Positions 1-11,829 are shown, numbered from the stretch's first letter. The stretch: DNA of 64,000 nucleotides from Cryptomeria japonica (GCF_030272615.1 NC_081413.1:145736476-145800475); one strand, 5' to 3'. Made by a program: numbers and translations. The notes: generated by a model not told the origin, from the sequence alone.

Positions 1-1030
1 TAAAATTTATACAATTTAATTATCTTGTTAAAATATAAATTACTTTAGTTCTTTTCATAATATTAATGCTATTCATAATAGTGGATTAGTAATGCATGGT
101 AGATAGGAAAAAATAATATATCAAGTGAAAATAAAGTATGGGAGGTTAACATAGTAAGAAATGGCTGGCCTTGGTTAGGTGCCACAAGGCTAGTTTTGGT
201 TGTGGCTTTGTTGCTGTTTAATTTTGATATATATCGTTGCAGCATTCTTTTGTTGATTCCCCATGGGTAAAAAATCTGAAGGTTTCAAGTACCTTCAAAA
301 CTTGTTGTACGGAAACAAATAATAAAAAAAACAATTATCCTTCACGATTCACGATTCCTTGTAACTGAAAGAATTTTAACCGAAGTCTGTCTTGGTAAAG
401 AATCTATGCAAAGCTATGTTGTGCCCAGAAAGAAAAGCATAAAAACATAAACAATTTGTGCGTGTATCACAAAAGAAAAGGAAAAGGAAAAAATCTCTAC
501 TTTTGGTTGAGTTGGGTGTAATGACTGACTGTGCTCCAACGAAAGACCTTAATAACGTGAAATGAAAACCTCGAAATTGTTTGAAATATGCGATAACTGA
601 AACTAAAATGACTTCTCGCCAGAAATCTATCCTGAAAACAAGTAATCAGTTAGCCATCTACCTTCCATCGTGTCAAACTGATGTGATTCTTGTTCTAATA
701 CAAGAATAGGATTTCAGTAAAGAATATTATAATTTATATTCTTATATCGTAATGATATAAAATCCACCATAAAAAAGATTCACTATGCAAAAATGAAACT
801 GAAACCAGGTCACTTTTAGACATAGATCACGTAAGCTAACACAAGATTGAGACTGATAAAGAAATCGAAAGTGTGTAAAGGAGATGCTTTAAATAAATAA
901 TGAACACATTACAGCATTGGATAATTATCTTTGCTAGTGATTGGATATGCCTTTTTTTTCAAAGTAGAAAACATAGCTTGAAGGATATGTGCTATGTGTC
1001 TATAGATGTGAAAAGCCATTGAAAGGAATC
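1..1030. other. AT-rich intergenic DNA, nothing recognised
   Basis: No open frame of useful length, no structural RNA and no transposon end can be recognised here. The stretch is AT-rich with short A and T runs. It lies downstream of the DREB-type gene, which is transcribed leftward, and could hold unrecognised host sequence. Confidence 0.5.
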
Positions 1031-1314
1031 AGATAGCATGCTATTTTTCATCCAAGTCTTACGATCTTGAATAAAGGATAGTTGTTTAAGCTGGTCCATT
1101 ATAAACCCATCAGATAGCATGTTATTTTTAATCCACGGTTCTTACAATCTTAAATAGACAACAGTTGTTTAAGCTCTTCTATTATAAACTCATCTGAGGT
1201 GCTTAAAATCTTGAACAGAGAACAGTTGTTTTAGGTCTTCTATTATAAACACATCTGAGGTGGGTAAAATCTTATCAAGAACAGTTGTTTAAGGTCTTCC
1301 ATCATTAATCCATC
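1031..1314. repeat. Four-copy imperfect tandem repeat, ~60-82 bp unit
   Basis: The phrase acagttgtttaagntcttc followed by attataaac recurs at about 1079, 1161, 1222 and 1281, giving spacings of about 82, 61 and 59 bases. The first two units also share agatagcatg and a T-rich stretch. No open frame runs through it, and it reads as a small degenerate minisatellite. Confidence 0.75.
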
Positions 1315-1578
1315 TTTGTTTCTCTTTATCTCTTGGCTATTGATTTCAGTGGCCATGCTCTCCCTCTCTCGAAGGTTTGTAAATTTGACATATCTGTAAA
1401 AACTAACGAGAATTTATTAATCGGCATGTTTTCAAATGGCTAAACGCTCACGTGAGATGTCAAAGAGCTTGGATATTATGTTCTCTGGGAAAAACTTAAT
1501 GTGCTTGCAATAATCACTCCAAATCTCATTGTAGACAGAACCGCATCTGTGTCAATTTTCACCGAATGGTATTTATGT

Positions 1579-1954
1579 CAACTCTCATTTGACAAATCAA
1601 AGCTTAAATAAAAAATATCATAGAACTATTCTCATTTCAGATGACCCACTTAAACAAATGAAAGCTTAAGCAATTTTTACATAAAGATACCTATGTCAAT
1701 TCTCATTTCAGATGAGCCACCTAAACAAATCAAAATTTATGCAATTCTTATAGAGTACCACAGATGTCAACTCTTATATCAGATAAACCACCTAAACAAA
1801 TCAAAGCTTAAACAATTGTTACAAAGTGATACTTTACCAACTCTCATACCAGATGAACCACCTAAACAAATCAAAGCTTAAACAATTCTTACAAAATGAT
1901 ATTATACCAACTCTCATTTCAAATGAACCACCTAAACAAATCAAAGCTTAAGCC
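1579..1954. repeat. Minisatellite with 70-71 bp period, six copies
   Basis: A unit beginning caactctcatttcagatga and containing ccacctaaacaaatcaaagc starts at 1579, 1626, 1697, 1768, 1838 and 1908. The last four intervals are 71, 71, 70 and 70 bases; the first unit is shortened to 47. Because 70 is not a multiple of three, the short frame at 1693-1881 is a by-product of the repeat. It ends about 0.5 kb beyond the stop of the DREB-type gene. Confidence 0.85.
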
Positions 1955-2475
1955 AAAATCCCTTACAGAATATGTACACCACCCCCCAAAAGAACACCAC
2001 CCCCCAAAAGAAGGAGTCGCCCATTTCAACTTCTATGCTAATATATCTAAGAGATTAGATTTCTAATTTTAAATATGGGGTTTCTTCACAGACCTGCCAT
2101 ATTGAAGTACCCAAAGCATTTGGGGAATTTTTCTTATGATATTCTTCAGACTTAGATTTCTCTACTACTCGCTCCGACCTGTGTCTGTACTCTAAACTAA
2201 AACACAAAAAACTGCAATAGAGATTTTTGACCTCAAAATTATGATTTTGTTAGCGAGCTCAAAGGACATATTTTCCCTTTTAATTCCTTTCATAGAAATT
2301 CGATCTTGAAAATTTGTAAGTGGAAGAAACTAGCTGACAAAAAACTATAGCAAGAAAACCCACATAAATTCTGGACAGAAATGAGAAACTAAATCTACAC
2401 AATTGAAATCTATTATCTGTCTTACAATTCAGGGCACCGGGATCTTATTCCTTGTGAATCCCAGCGGATCTGTAC
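1955..2475. other. Probable 3' flank of the DREB-type gene
   Basis: Non-coding. It contains two adjacent copies of an 18-base C-rich unit, aacaccaccccccaaaag, at about 1978-2012. The gene on the minus strand ends at 2476, so its 3' UTR must lie here, but I see no canonical AATAAA close to the stop. Confidence 0.45.
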
Positions 2476-3015
2476 TCAATGTCGAGACGGTTCCAAGCGC
2501 AGCTCCAAGTCGGCAGGAATCAGAGTTTTGGAATCCGATCCAACCCAAGTGCTTAAATTATCTGCTCCATCTGCGCTTCCCTGAGAAGAAGAAGTTTCGT
2601 TATAAACAGTGAAGCAGCCGGCACGAGCAGCTTGGGCAGCCGCAGACTGAATATCCCTTGGATCCAACGAAGAAGGGCGAGGAAAAGTGCCCACCAATTC
2701 TGGAAAATTAAGCGAAGCATTTGCGCCCTTTAGGCTGAAAGCCGCCACGTCGTGGGCTCGAGCCGCCATCTGGGGAGTATCGAAAGTCCCCAGCCATATT
2801 CTACGCTTGTTCTTTGGTAGCCGAATTTCAGATACCCATTTGCCCCAGCTCCTTTGACGAACGCCTCTGTACGTCTTACACTTGCCCGTATTTTTCTCTT
2901 CTGAGTCTCTTCCTGCCACTTGCTTAATTGAATTCGTTTCTTCCATTGGCTTGCTGCCAATCATATCGTCAGTTTCACTACGACTGAGGCGCTGGATAAT
3001 GAAAAATAATGTCAT
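2476..3015 (-). CDS. AP2/ERF transcription factor, DREB-type, with C-terminal EAR-like motif
   Basis: A 179-residue intronless protein with one AP2 DNA-binding domain at residues 49-106: it starts [17 protein letters not shown], has the WLG turn, the [10 protein letters not shown] helix and ends LNFPEL. The valine in GKWV is the DREB-class residue. The later diagnostic position is leucine (EIRLP) rather than the glutamate of classic DREB1 proteins. Residues 112-133 (FPRP then [13 protein letters not shown]) match the segment after the domain in group II/III ERFs. The tail has DLELRL at 169-174, an LxLxL-type EAR repression motif, so I infer a repressor. The family binds DRE/CRT-type DNA in the nucleus. 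I chose the first ATG because an in-frame TAA lies four codons upstream and a TATA box about 80 bases upstream; Met18 and Met24 are alternatives. It is the only intact-looking host gene here. Confidence 0.9.
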   Translation of the reverse strand: MTLFFIIQRLSRSETDDMIGSKPMEETNSIKQVAGRDSEEKNTGKCKTYRGVRQRSWGKWVSEIRLPKNKRRIWLGTFDTPQMAARAHDVAAFSLKGANASLNFPELVGTFPRPSSLDPRDIQSAAAQAARAGCFTVYNETSSSQGSADGADNLSTWVGSDSKTLIPADLELRLEPSRH

Positions 3016-3090
3016 ACCCCTGCATTAGAGACCAGAGTCAAATGCTACAGTAGAGTTAAACCTAAACCTAAAGTACTACTGTAAGCTGTG

Positions 3091-3099
3091 TATTTTATA
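3091..3099 (-). promoter_or_regulatory. TATA box of the DREB-type gene
   Basis: Read on the minus strand this is TATAAAATA within CCTATAAAATACAC. It lies 76-84 bases upstream of the ATG at 3015, so initiation about 30 bases downstream would give a ~50-base 5' UTR. A TTTGACT W-box-like string lies between it and the ATG. The position and match are seen; promoter use is inferred. Confidence 0.6.
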
Positions 3100-3450
3100 G
3101 GTAAAACTTGAAAACCCAGTTATATTTTATTAAGATACTTTGAACAGCTTTTTCTCCCTGGCTTTTCGGGTGATTAAGCCTTAAATTTTGCTGGTGATCA
3201 AATCAGATATTGTGACGCAAATGTCCTTCACTGTCTGGGTGTGCCATCATTTTCCAACTGAAGGCTCGGTGCATTCGTTGCAGCTCGAACACTTGACGTT
3301 GACAGACAAGTCATGTTTTCACTTTTTCGGTGCGATATGACTGCTGACTTCCTCTGGTAAAGTTTGTTTAGTGGATTGGGTGTTCTCCTAGTGTTGAGTC
3401 GGCTGCCTATAGTACTTCACCCGTGATTTCTAGGGTAGTTAAGAATTTTA
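3100..3450. other. Upstream region of the DREB-type gene
   Basis: Less AT-rich than the DNA further right. It contains cttgacgttgacag at about 3292, which carries TGACG and TTGAC cores of the kind bound by bZIP and WRKY factors. This is the likely promoter interval, but such cores occur by chance and no function is shown. Confidence 0.4.
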
Positions 3451-4625
3451 TACCTTCCAAGACATGATATTTTTATGGGTAAATTGGGGAGTTTATGGTA
3501 GAAATTTGTGGGAAAGATATTTAGTTCAAAAAGTTTGGTGTGTTTTGAGGATGAAAAACAAATTCAGAGTATGATTGGGTATTGAATTTGTCCTTTTTAT
3601 CTTAATGATGCATCATATAGTATGATTTGATAGATTGATACAAAAAATCTTTACACAAATTTCTATTAAAATTTCATTAATTCAATATTATACCTAACTA
3701 TATTAAAATTCAATGAAAATCAAATATATGTGACAATACAATTTTAAGGTTAACTAATATTATTAATGATTGATAGAGCATTTTAAGATATTATTAGTTC
3801 CTTGGATTACTAATGCTTCCAAGTGGCATTTAAAAAAAAAAAATTTTAAAATTGAGCATATAGACTTAAAAAAATTGAACAAATTACTATAAATTTTTTT
3901 TTAAAGTAAATTAGGTATTTAGCTTGTTAAATCAAATTTCAATTCTATTAATAACTTGAATAACACGAGCACTACTATTTATCTATTTATAACATAATAG
4001 TCATTTTCTATTGTGAGGCGGTAAGGTAGATTAATATGAAAATGAGTGCTGGCTTTTGTCTTTTTGAATGATATTTCCAACATCATATTTTTAATGGTAA
4101 ATTGTGGAGTTTATGATACAAAATTGTGCTAGGATATTTATATAGATGTTTTGGAACACATATTATCATTTATTTTCAAGATGGGGTAAATAAATTTTAG
4201 AGTATGATCAAGTACTGAATTTGTTTTCCTTATCAAGTAATGATGCATCATATAGTATGATTGGATATGTTATGCAAAAATCTTTAGACAAATTATTACT
4301 AGAAGCTTACCAAACCAATAGAATACCTAACTAAATTAAAATTCAAAGAAAACCAAATATATGTGATAATACAATTCAAATATTTGTGGATATTATTACT
4401 TCCTAGAATGCTAATGCATTCATCATATTCAAAAAAAATATTGGTTTAAAAATGAGCCTATATAATTAAAAAATTCAAACAAGAATATTAAATCCAAAAT
4501 TTTACTTATCCTTTTTTGTGAATTACATGATAGATTTAGTTTGTTCAATTGAATTTAAGCTATATTAATAGCTTGAATGACATGATAACTACTATACATA
4601 TGATAATAGTCATTTTTTATTGTGA
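3451..4625. repeat. Diverged tandem duplication, ~0.6 kb unit
   Basis: Two direct copies, about 3451-4020 and 4070-4625, share in order: a ttttta(t)gggtaaatt-like start, gagtatgat then gta(t)tgaatttg, aatgatgcatcatatagtatgat, aaatatatgtgacaatacaatt, and a tcattttntattgtgag end. They differ by many substitutions and small indels. No terminal inverted repeats or coding capacity were found. A short stretch near 4675-4730 may be the start of a third copy. Confidence 0.8.
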
Positions 4626-5658
4626 GATGGTATTTGTTATAAAATAAATTTTGACTTTAGTAAAATTACATTGTTGACTTTAAAATTATTCTGTCTCCTT
4701 GAAGGCCATTTCTAACACCACTAAATATATACATTAAGATATCTTAACTTGAACATATATTTTAACCCAAAAATATCATCCTTTATATCATATCCTTAGG
4801 GGTTTGAATCTTGGTGGATGACATGGTCAAGGAACATAACATCACCATCATTAATTATGTTCAATTAATTGAGCTAAAATCCTTTGGTTGGCCATTAAGT
4901 TTTGATATAATAACTACTAGAATTGTGATAAAATATACCATCTCATGTTAATTGGAATTGTATTGTCCCTTCTAATACTCATATATACATATTCTCCTTT
5001 ACATTATGTTTTATGTTCTAAAAATAAAAAATAATTTTTAATATATCAAAATTATATAACTATAGTGGACTACAATCTACATAACATATTAATACTATCT
5101 AACTATAGTCACCAAATCATTATCAGGAACCAAATCTAATGCTCTTTTTTAAAGATTTTTTATAGTTTCAATCTGGAGCTAATTTGGTACTTTGAGATAT
5201 AAATTGTTGTAAATTTGGAAAAAAAGTATAAATTTCTCTCGAACAAAGGGGTTAATTACTTATATCGTGAGGGGTGATTTAATGTTCCTCTATTGTATTC
5301 TCTAATTTTATCATGGATTCACCAAAACATTTCTTCTAACTCCATATAACTACCTTGAGTGGAAATAAAAAATGAAGGTTTCTTTGTTGAAATTGAAGTT
5401 GAAAAGAATCACATTTGGAATAGATCTAGAACTCCAATGTGCTATGAAAAAGAGGAAATGGTTTGATTGAAGGGATGAAGCTTTTGGCACTCTCATTTTT
5501 CCATTCCCTTTAGTCTTAGATACCATGTTGTATCTTGGAAAAATCTTAACAAAATTTGGACTACCTTAGAGTGTCTCTTTTGGTAAACTAGATAAGATCA
5601 AAAAACATAAGTTGAAGAATTAACTAATGATTTTTAATCCTTTATATTTTGAAAATAT
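4626..5658. other. AT-rich intergenic DNA, nothing recognised
   Basis: No open frame, RNA gene or transposon end could be supported. The right edge is the ctagg target site of the Tat element that begins at 5664. Confidence 0.5.
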
Positions 5659-5663
5659 CTAGG

Positions 5664-6813
5664 TGTATAGACCTAAAAATGGTATGAAGATAATTAACTA
5701 AATTAGCAATTATTTAATTAATCCCCCTTTCTAATTTAATTGAATTCATTAGGCAAATTGATTAAATTCTCCCTTTCATCTACTTATTAATAAATCTAAG
5801 GATTTATTTAATAGGTTCATTTCCATGGTCCCCTTTGATTAATTAATCCTCCCCCCCCATCTTCAATCAATTATTCTAATCCTCTAATTAATCAAAACAA
5901 ATAAATTTATGAGTTGTTGAGAATTAATTAGTCTTTTCCTATTATTTGAATTTTTAAATTCAAATTACCCACATGCCTCCTAACTTCTAACCACCTAACC
6001 TAACCATCCATCTAACCTAACCCATTCCACCTAACCTTGGGTTTAACTAACCCTATCCTATCTTGCACATTCTAACCTCCTTATCCTAACCTCCTATGGT
6101 GTGGATATTTTCTTCTTGAGACACATGGCACTTTGGCCACATGTCTCCTCTCTTGGACACTTGCCCTTGTATGAGCAAAGCTCCTTGACACTTGTCACCA
6201 CAAAGGTGATGAGTGTCTCTTCCTCCAATCTCTTCTCCAACCTCCTCTAATTTCACCCTTGATATCTTCAGACTCAGTCTTGATCGTCGATTCCTACCAT
6301 CTCACCCTTGGCCTTGGAAATCCTATAAATATCCCCCATTTTGGAGCAATAAGGATCCCATCTCATTTCATCTTATGCATTGTTACTATAGGCATATCAT
6401 TTCCGCATTGTTGTTTTAAGCAATTGCATCTTAGATTTAGTTTAATTTGATCATTTTCTAGCATAATTGTTGAATCATGTAGCTTAATCAATCTCTTTTC
6501 TAGCTTAATTGCATCATCGTCATAGCTTAATCATGCATATCATTAGCTTAATTAGTCTCTTGGATCAATCTAGCATAATCAATCTCATCTTTGCATATCA
6601 TTATAATTTCAAATCTTCCATCTAGGTGTAGTCAAGTCACTAGGATTGCTTATCTAGATCTAAGAGCAAATCCATACTCGAATCTATTAGGAGGCGATAG
6701 GTCGCTTTGTCATGGTTCATCTTTGTGTTCTTATTATTTGTTAACCATGCTTGTAATGATATATTGAGTGTTTTGTGTTGCCGGTGCAGGTATCACACTT
6801 CACAAGAACGACA
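5664..6813 (+). repeat. 5' LTR of Tat element A
   Basis: Starts tgtatagacc and ends ccaagaacgaca-type sequence just before the primer-binding site. A TATAAATA box lies at 6324-6331, so U3 is about 660 bases and R-U5 the rest. It contains an AT-rich start and a run of CTAACC-like units near 5990-6090. Confidence 0.92.
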
Positions 6814-6816
6814 TTT

Positions 6817-6834
6817 TGGCACCCACCATGGGGC
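6817..6834 (+). other. Primer-binding site of Tat element A
   Basis: TGGCACCCACCATGGGGC begins four bases after the LTR end. TGG matches the CCA 3' end of a tRNA, and the string is close to the TGGCGCCCACCGTGGGGC form I recall from Tat-type elements. The exact tRNA is not assigned. Confidence 0.75.
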
Positions 6835-8003
6835 CAGAAATCTCATTTTTGGCCTCTCAAGCATCCTCAAATCTTCATTTCTGGCCAGGTCTGAATCAGA
6901 ATCTCGTACGGGTTCCTTTTCAGCCTTGTATGAGCTCCTTTGTGCACCTAGACAATAATTCATCCTTACTAGTATGAGCTTTTAAGGATTCTTAATTGCC
7001 ATACGAGCTCCATTTTGCACTCGTACGGTCCTAGAAGGATACTCACATGATCAGGTAAATAGTATCGTACGAAATTCTACTTCTATGTTTTCAAAGAAGT
7101 TTGCATTTTAGGGTTTTCATGCTTCAATTTGATTATTACTAATGCTAACCCTGGTTTGTTTGTGAGTTTTTTGGTAGCCTAACTAGTTTTTGCAAGATGA
7201 TTGTCGAAGATTATGCTTGTCAAAGCTTCATTTCACCAGAACATATCATGACTACTAATGCATCTATTTTGTAGGTTGCCTAGGAGGACTCAACCAAACT
7301 TTATGTCTTCTTTAAAATTTCTAGGCACACTTATTTTTGCTAAAGGAAATGAACAATCATGTATTATGTATCTTGATGATAGGCGAGTATGCTCTCACCT
7401 TTCTTAGGTGATCAGAAAGCTAGACTCATCCTTTACTTTCATTAGTGCATATCTTTAGCGGGGGCCTGCCCTCCCGAGGAGCTAATAACTCTTAGGCATT
7501 AAGGTCGGTGAGAGGATAACGACCCAAGTGGGAATGACTAACGCAAAGTACTCCAACCCACTATAAAATAAATGTGATTTGATGAAAATCAAATCAACGA
7601 CAGTGCTCGGGAATAGCTCTCCTTCCTACCTTTGGGTATATCAAACCTTGGTTTTCAAGGCTGGTAGACCTCTTAATTGAGTTTATACCCCAACGTGCCG
7701 AACGGATCCCTTACTAGTTCTGGTTAAATTAGAAGCTACCTGATTCACCTCTGAAAGGGTGATAATCTTTGTGCAAGAGAGATAGTAACTCTCCCAAGAC
7801 ACTTGCCATATCATGCCCCCATTAGTGTTTGGAGCCAGATAATACGGTGTTGAGAATCCATTGTGTGAGACTCAACGGTTGTATTTTGATTAGCTATTGG
7901 GTGTGTACATAAGCTTGCAAGCAAATGTTTTCTCTCTCAGCTAGCTTCTTTAGGTAGCGTAATGTGCTTGAGGTCACTTATCATATCGCGTGTTTGCTGT
8001 GTC

Positions 8004-8807
8004 TGTTGGCATTCTACACTCTTATGAGAATAGTTGATGTTGTCATTGATGGTAACCAACTGGAAATCATCTGGCAACCCACCAACAGTTACCGACACTG
8101 GCAATAGACTTCTAAATACATAGGCAGGCACTTCACCGACAGCGGCAACAATGCTTACCAACACTCAAGCCGACATGGAATAAAATTTTGTTTATTGTTT
8201 TATAATGTAATTATCTCTTGTAAAAGCCGACATGGCATATTGTAAAAGACTCATATATGTATGAGATCTTATAGGTCATTTTGATATGATGAGAGAGATA
8301 GGAATATAGATGATAAGTATAAGGCAATTTTGTATAAGGTGATATAGTTGACAGGGAAGGTTTTGGCTATAGACTGATCTTAAACCGGTACTGAACCTAG
8401 CATAGTTGATGCTGATCTGAAGCAGTACATTGTATTGGATTTTGATAATCCATTTTGTAGGTCAGTGAGACTTCTATTTTGTAGTTGAGAAGTGAGCTCT
8501 AGGCTGCTAGCCTTCCTGCATGTGCAGGCCCCTCATTCTAAGTAATATTTATTCATTGGCCAGTGAGTGAATATTGTGGGTCACAAATCCCACTGAGGTT
8601 TTTCCTACACTGGGTTTCCTCATTAAATATCTTGTGTTATGGTGTGTTCTCTATACTATCTATGTTATTCTTAATCGTTGCATTAATTCTTATTTACCGG
8701 TACACTATTTTGGGATACAAAGTAATAAGTTTAAATATTCTGCTAACTGGTTAGACACTAATTCACCCCCCCTCTTAGTGTCTTAGGGACTATCATTGAT
8801 GCTAACA
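8004..8807 (+). mobile_element. Solo LTR (copia-type) inserted in Tat A leader
   Basis: Begins tgttggcatt and ends gctaaca, with gtgtc on both sides (7999-8003 and 8808-8812). The related leader at 31880-31900 is uninterrupted at this point and gives the empty site. The terminus attcacccccc near its 3' end is shared with the copia LTRs at 21492-22904 and 17301-19834. No internal region remains, so it is a recombination product of a longer element. Confidence 0.92.
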
Positions 8808-8929
8808 GTGTCTTCATACCTAAAACAGAAAATCAGACATTTAAAACTGGAAAATAGAAGAAAAACATCAAACTTCAATGATCAAAAATCTATCCAAACA
8901 ACATTTTTTACCTCTGTTCTATCTTGAGT

Positions 8930-9170
8930 CGTATGAGCTTGTGTTTTGTCATACAAGCCTTCTTGTTTGTCGTATGGTTTAGAAATTTTTGTCATACGAG
9001 CATTCTTGTTTGTTGTATGGTTTAGAAAGTTTTGTCATATGAGGCCTCTAGTTTATCATTATTCTCAGTGGGAATTGTCATACGAGCTTATGGTTTGTCA
9101 TATGAGATTCCTTATTTGTCGTATGGGCCTATATGTATTATCGTTTGAAGTTGCTTAAATTGTCGTACAA
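8930..9170. repeat. Cluster of CATACGA / TCGTATG motifs in the Tat A leader
   Basis: Roughly ten variants of gtcatacgag, gtcgtatggt and gtcgtacaa, in both orientations, occur within 240 bases. More occur at about 6905-7070, such as ctcgtacggg, catacgagct and cgtacgaaa. Element B has the same type of cluster at 32010-32175. The core is near-palindromic (TCGTACGA). The cluster is seen; any role as a binding site or RNA structure is inference. Confidence 0.6.
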
Positions 9171-9279
9171 ATTTCTGTCTCTGTTGGTCCAGAGTTGTCT
9201 TCTTGCACATCTTTTTCAGGTCTGTCATATTTACTCGGTCAATTTACACTGATCATAAACACTTGTTATCTGTCATTTT

Positions 9280-9612
9280 ATGCTTGGATTGTCTTCTTGG
9301 TTAGCCTGGTCAAGTTATCATCTGTCAAATCAGACTCTAGAAATAGACACCTCAATATTTTCAAGTACTCACCCTCAACAAGTTCAAGATCTAAACATCT
9401 CAAAGTGCATCATCACCCTCTTTGATAAACTGACCACTCAAAACATAGTTTCTCATCAGGATATATCATCCTTTATCATGAAACTACAATGTTTGGTCAG
9501 GACAACCTTGTCCCACATCGTAGGATATATCGTTCCTATTGGACTTGGTATTTATCAAAATCATCATTATTGCACTCCAAAATTGAATATAAAAAAACTT
9601 GCAAACTTTTAA
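9280..9612 (+). pseudogene. Leader ORF conserved between Tat A and B
   Basis: A 110-residue open frame in the gag-proximal leader. Its counterpart at 32277-32618 keeps the same frame and much of the sequence, including VQDLNISKCIITLFDKL and a TTLSHI-IGYIVP segment. I do not recognise a domain. It may be an upstream gag segment or merely non-coding DNA that has stayed similar, and no frame continues into gag. Confidence 0.35.
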
Positions 9613-9949
9613 ACACTTGAACCATCTTTTCATATCATATAACTCTATCACATTTACATTGACAGTTGATCACTTATCAAAACAACTTTTGGACAATCGA
9701 ATCCTAGGTCAATATCTAACACATGTGTATGCTCTTTTTAACCAGGGCTCAGAGATGAAAGATTGCAGAAATAGAAAGAAAAACATTGGAAATAGTTGAA
9801 GATCATAGCAACATGAAATACCAAAGAAAAATACAAGAAGACATAACAAGCCAACATATCAAAGCAATCAAACAAGTCCAAAATTAAAATCCAACTATGT
9901 CAAAATCTCACAAGGATTCAAATACATCTCCGAAGAAATGTGACTCTTT

Positions 9950-10705
9950 ATGCAACTCTTAAAGAGATCCCTAAAGGATTTTTCTAAAGAATATCAAAAT
10001 TGTGCACCTATGTCTAGCAATGGTTCATCCCCCCATAAGCAAATTAACTCTCCAAAGGCATCTATTCCTACACCTCTTAAAAGCTTACAAGAACCTTCCA
10101 TAGCATCATCACCAAACAATATACCCATCAAACCTATTTCACAGGACCCTATTCAAAGCTCATCTCCTTCATATCCAAGCATTGATTCCTTGCAACATCC
10201 CCATAACGCTTCCTTGCAAATTGAAGTCCTCATTCATAGAATGCTTGTTAAACATGTCCTAATAGATAGGGGAGCTGGCTTGAACATGTGCTCTTTGAGT
10301 CTTGTCCGTGCTCTAGGTTATTCAGACGATGCAGTTGATCCCATGAAAAGGATAACATTAAAAGCATATGATGAAGAAGAGCATTCCTCTAAATGAATTG
10401 TGGTATTACTCATCAGAGTGGGACCTTTGCAAAAAGACACAACATGCGAAGTTTTTGACTTGGACTTACCATACAACCTGCTCTCGGGAAGACCATGGAT
10501 ACATGACATACAGGTTATTCCATCAAAATGTCATCAATGCCTGAAATATCCATATAATGGACAGGAAATCACGATCTCAGTAGACTCAAATCCATTGCAT
10601 TGCTATAGTAATCAAAAACCAGCTCAAGAGGTCATTGTTTCATATAAAAGAGAGGCAACATCTTCAAGCACACAATTTAAGGAACAATCATTTGCATCAA
10701 TTTAG
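9950..10705 (+). pseudogene. Tat A aspartic protease domain
   Basis: One frame, broken by a TGA at 10394-10396, encodes a retropepsin-like domain. The DxGA active site reads VLIDRGAGLN, with the catalytic Asp codon at 10265-10267. LPYNLLSGRPWIHDIQ near 10475 is the second hallmark of Tat proteases. It would cleave the polyprotein during particle maturation. The Ser/Pro-rich stretch before it resembles the normal gag-protease linker, but the gag upstream is missing: similarity to element B stops near 9880. Confidence 0.8.
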
Positions 10706-11196
10706 TCAAACATGGAAAAAAAATGCAGCTAAAAGATCGAGGGAATGGAGAATATTCACTATCATGGAAAAATAAACAAGAGCAACTTAAAATTGAAAGG
10801 GAAGAAGAAGATGTAGGAGTCGATATAGTTCACATGTATGCAGGACAAACATTAGGACCTAGAACACTTGAATCAGAATCACAATCTATTGACTTGGAGT
10901 TAATCAAGGACGATTAGGAGCTACTTGTGTGAGATCATTCTGATGAGAGTATCATTCTAGACATAGAAATATATATTGAAAATTCTGACATCTCTATCAT
11001 GACCCCTAATATCTTTGAAATAATTCAACATGAGGATCATTTACCCTTAATCCATCTTGAACCTATGGACTAGGAAAATGAAGGACATACTGTCATTGAT
11101 ACTTTTCCTAATGACCATGCCATATCCTTATATCTTAATTAAATCAAACCCGCAAAAAATTTCACCAGGGATTTTGCTAACGTATCTTCAAGTTGT

Positions 11197-11829
11197 GTGG
11201 GTGCCAAATCTCCTAGTCGCAAAACTGAAAAATCAAGAAAACAATATAGGTCTAATATTGAAAACCATTTCTTGGCAACATTAGATAGAGAAAAAGTAAA
11301 AACAAAGGACACATCTAATGGTGAAAACCCCCTCGAGGCACCGAAAGATGGGAGATTTGACACCTTACCTGAATTTTATCAAGACAGGTCATTTATCCTA
11401 ATAGAACTAGTAGAGGCAGTTACCATTGGCACAACTGATCTATATCCAACAACTTTATTGAAACTAGCAAGGCAATAATATGTGGAATTCTTCAAAAGAT
11501 GGAAAATCAATTTTACCTGGTCATATGCAGACATTCCATGGTTAGATTCATATCTTACAATACATCACCCGAATATCAATCCAGGAGCAGACATCAATAA
11601 TGAAACACAACATGGATTGGGAGCAGGTAGTCTATTCATCACACCACAAGGTCATACAATTCCAAAAGCATACAAATTAAGCTTTCCATGCACCAACAAT
11701 ACAACAAAATATGAAGCTTGGGCTACATGTATCAAAATGGCTATAGAATGGAACATTACACAGCTTCAAGTCTTTGGAGACTCTCAGCTTGTCATTAATC
11801 AAATTAATGATGAAAGGATGAAAAGTTAA
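11197..11829 (+). pseudogene. Tat A pol linker fused to archaeal-like RNase H, RT deleted
   Basis: One frame with a TAA at 11476-11478. The first part ends in FKRWKINFTWSYADIPWLDS, the segment that normally stands just before reverse transcriptase. About 25 codons later it becomes the second (archaeal-like) RNase H, with GSLFITPQGHTIPKAYK, KYEAW and VFGDSQLVINQIN. The RT, connection and first RNase H are absent, placing a deletion junction near 11590-11600. It ends early at a frameshift after DERMKS. By comparison with 34578-35860 at least about 1.3 kb was lost. Confidence 0.8.

Noticed and set aside
1693-1881. Small ORF of 62 codons
   Set aside because: It lies inside the 70-base minisatellite, which is not a multiple of three; no conserved peptide.
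3016-3100. An upstream exon or intron for the DREB gene, from CTAATGCAGG on the minus strand
   Set aside because: A TATA box at the right distance and an in-frame stop just upstream of the ATG fit an intronless gene; no donor or coding exon was seen.
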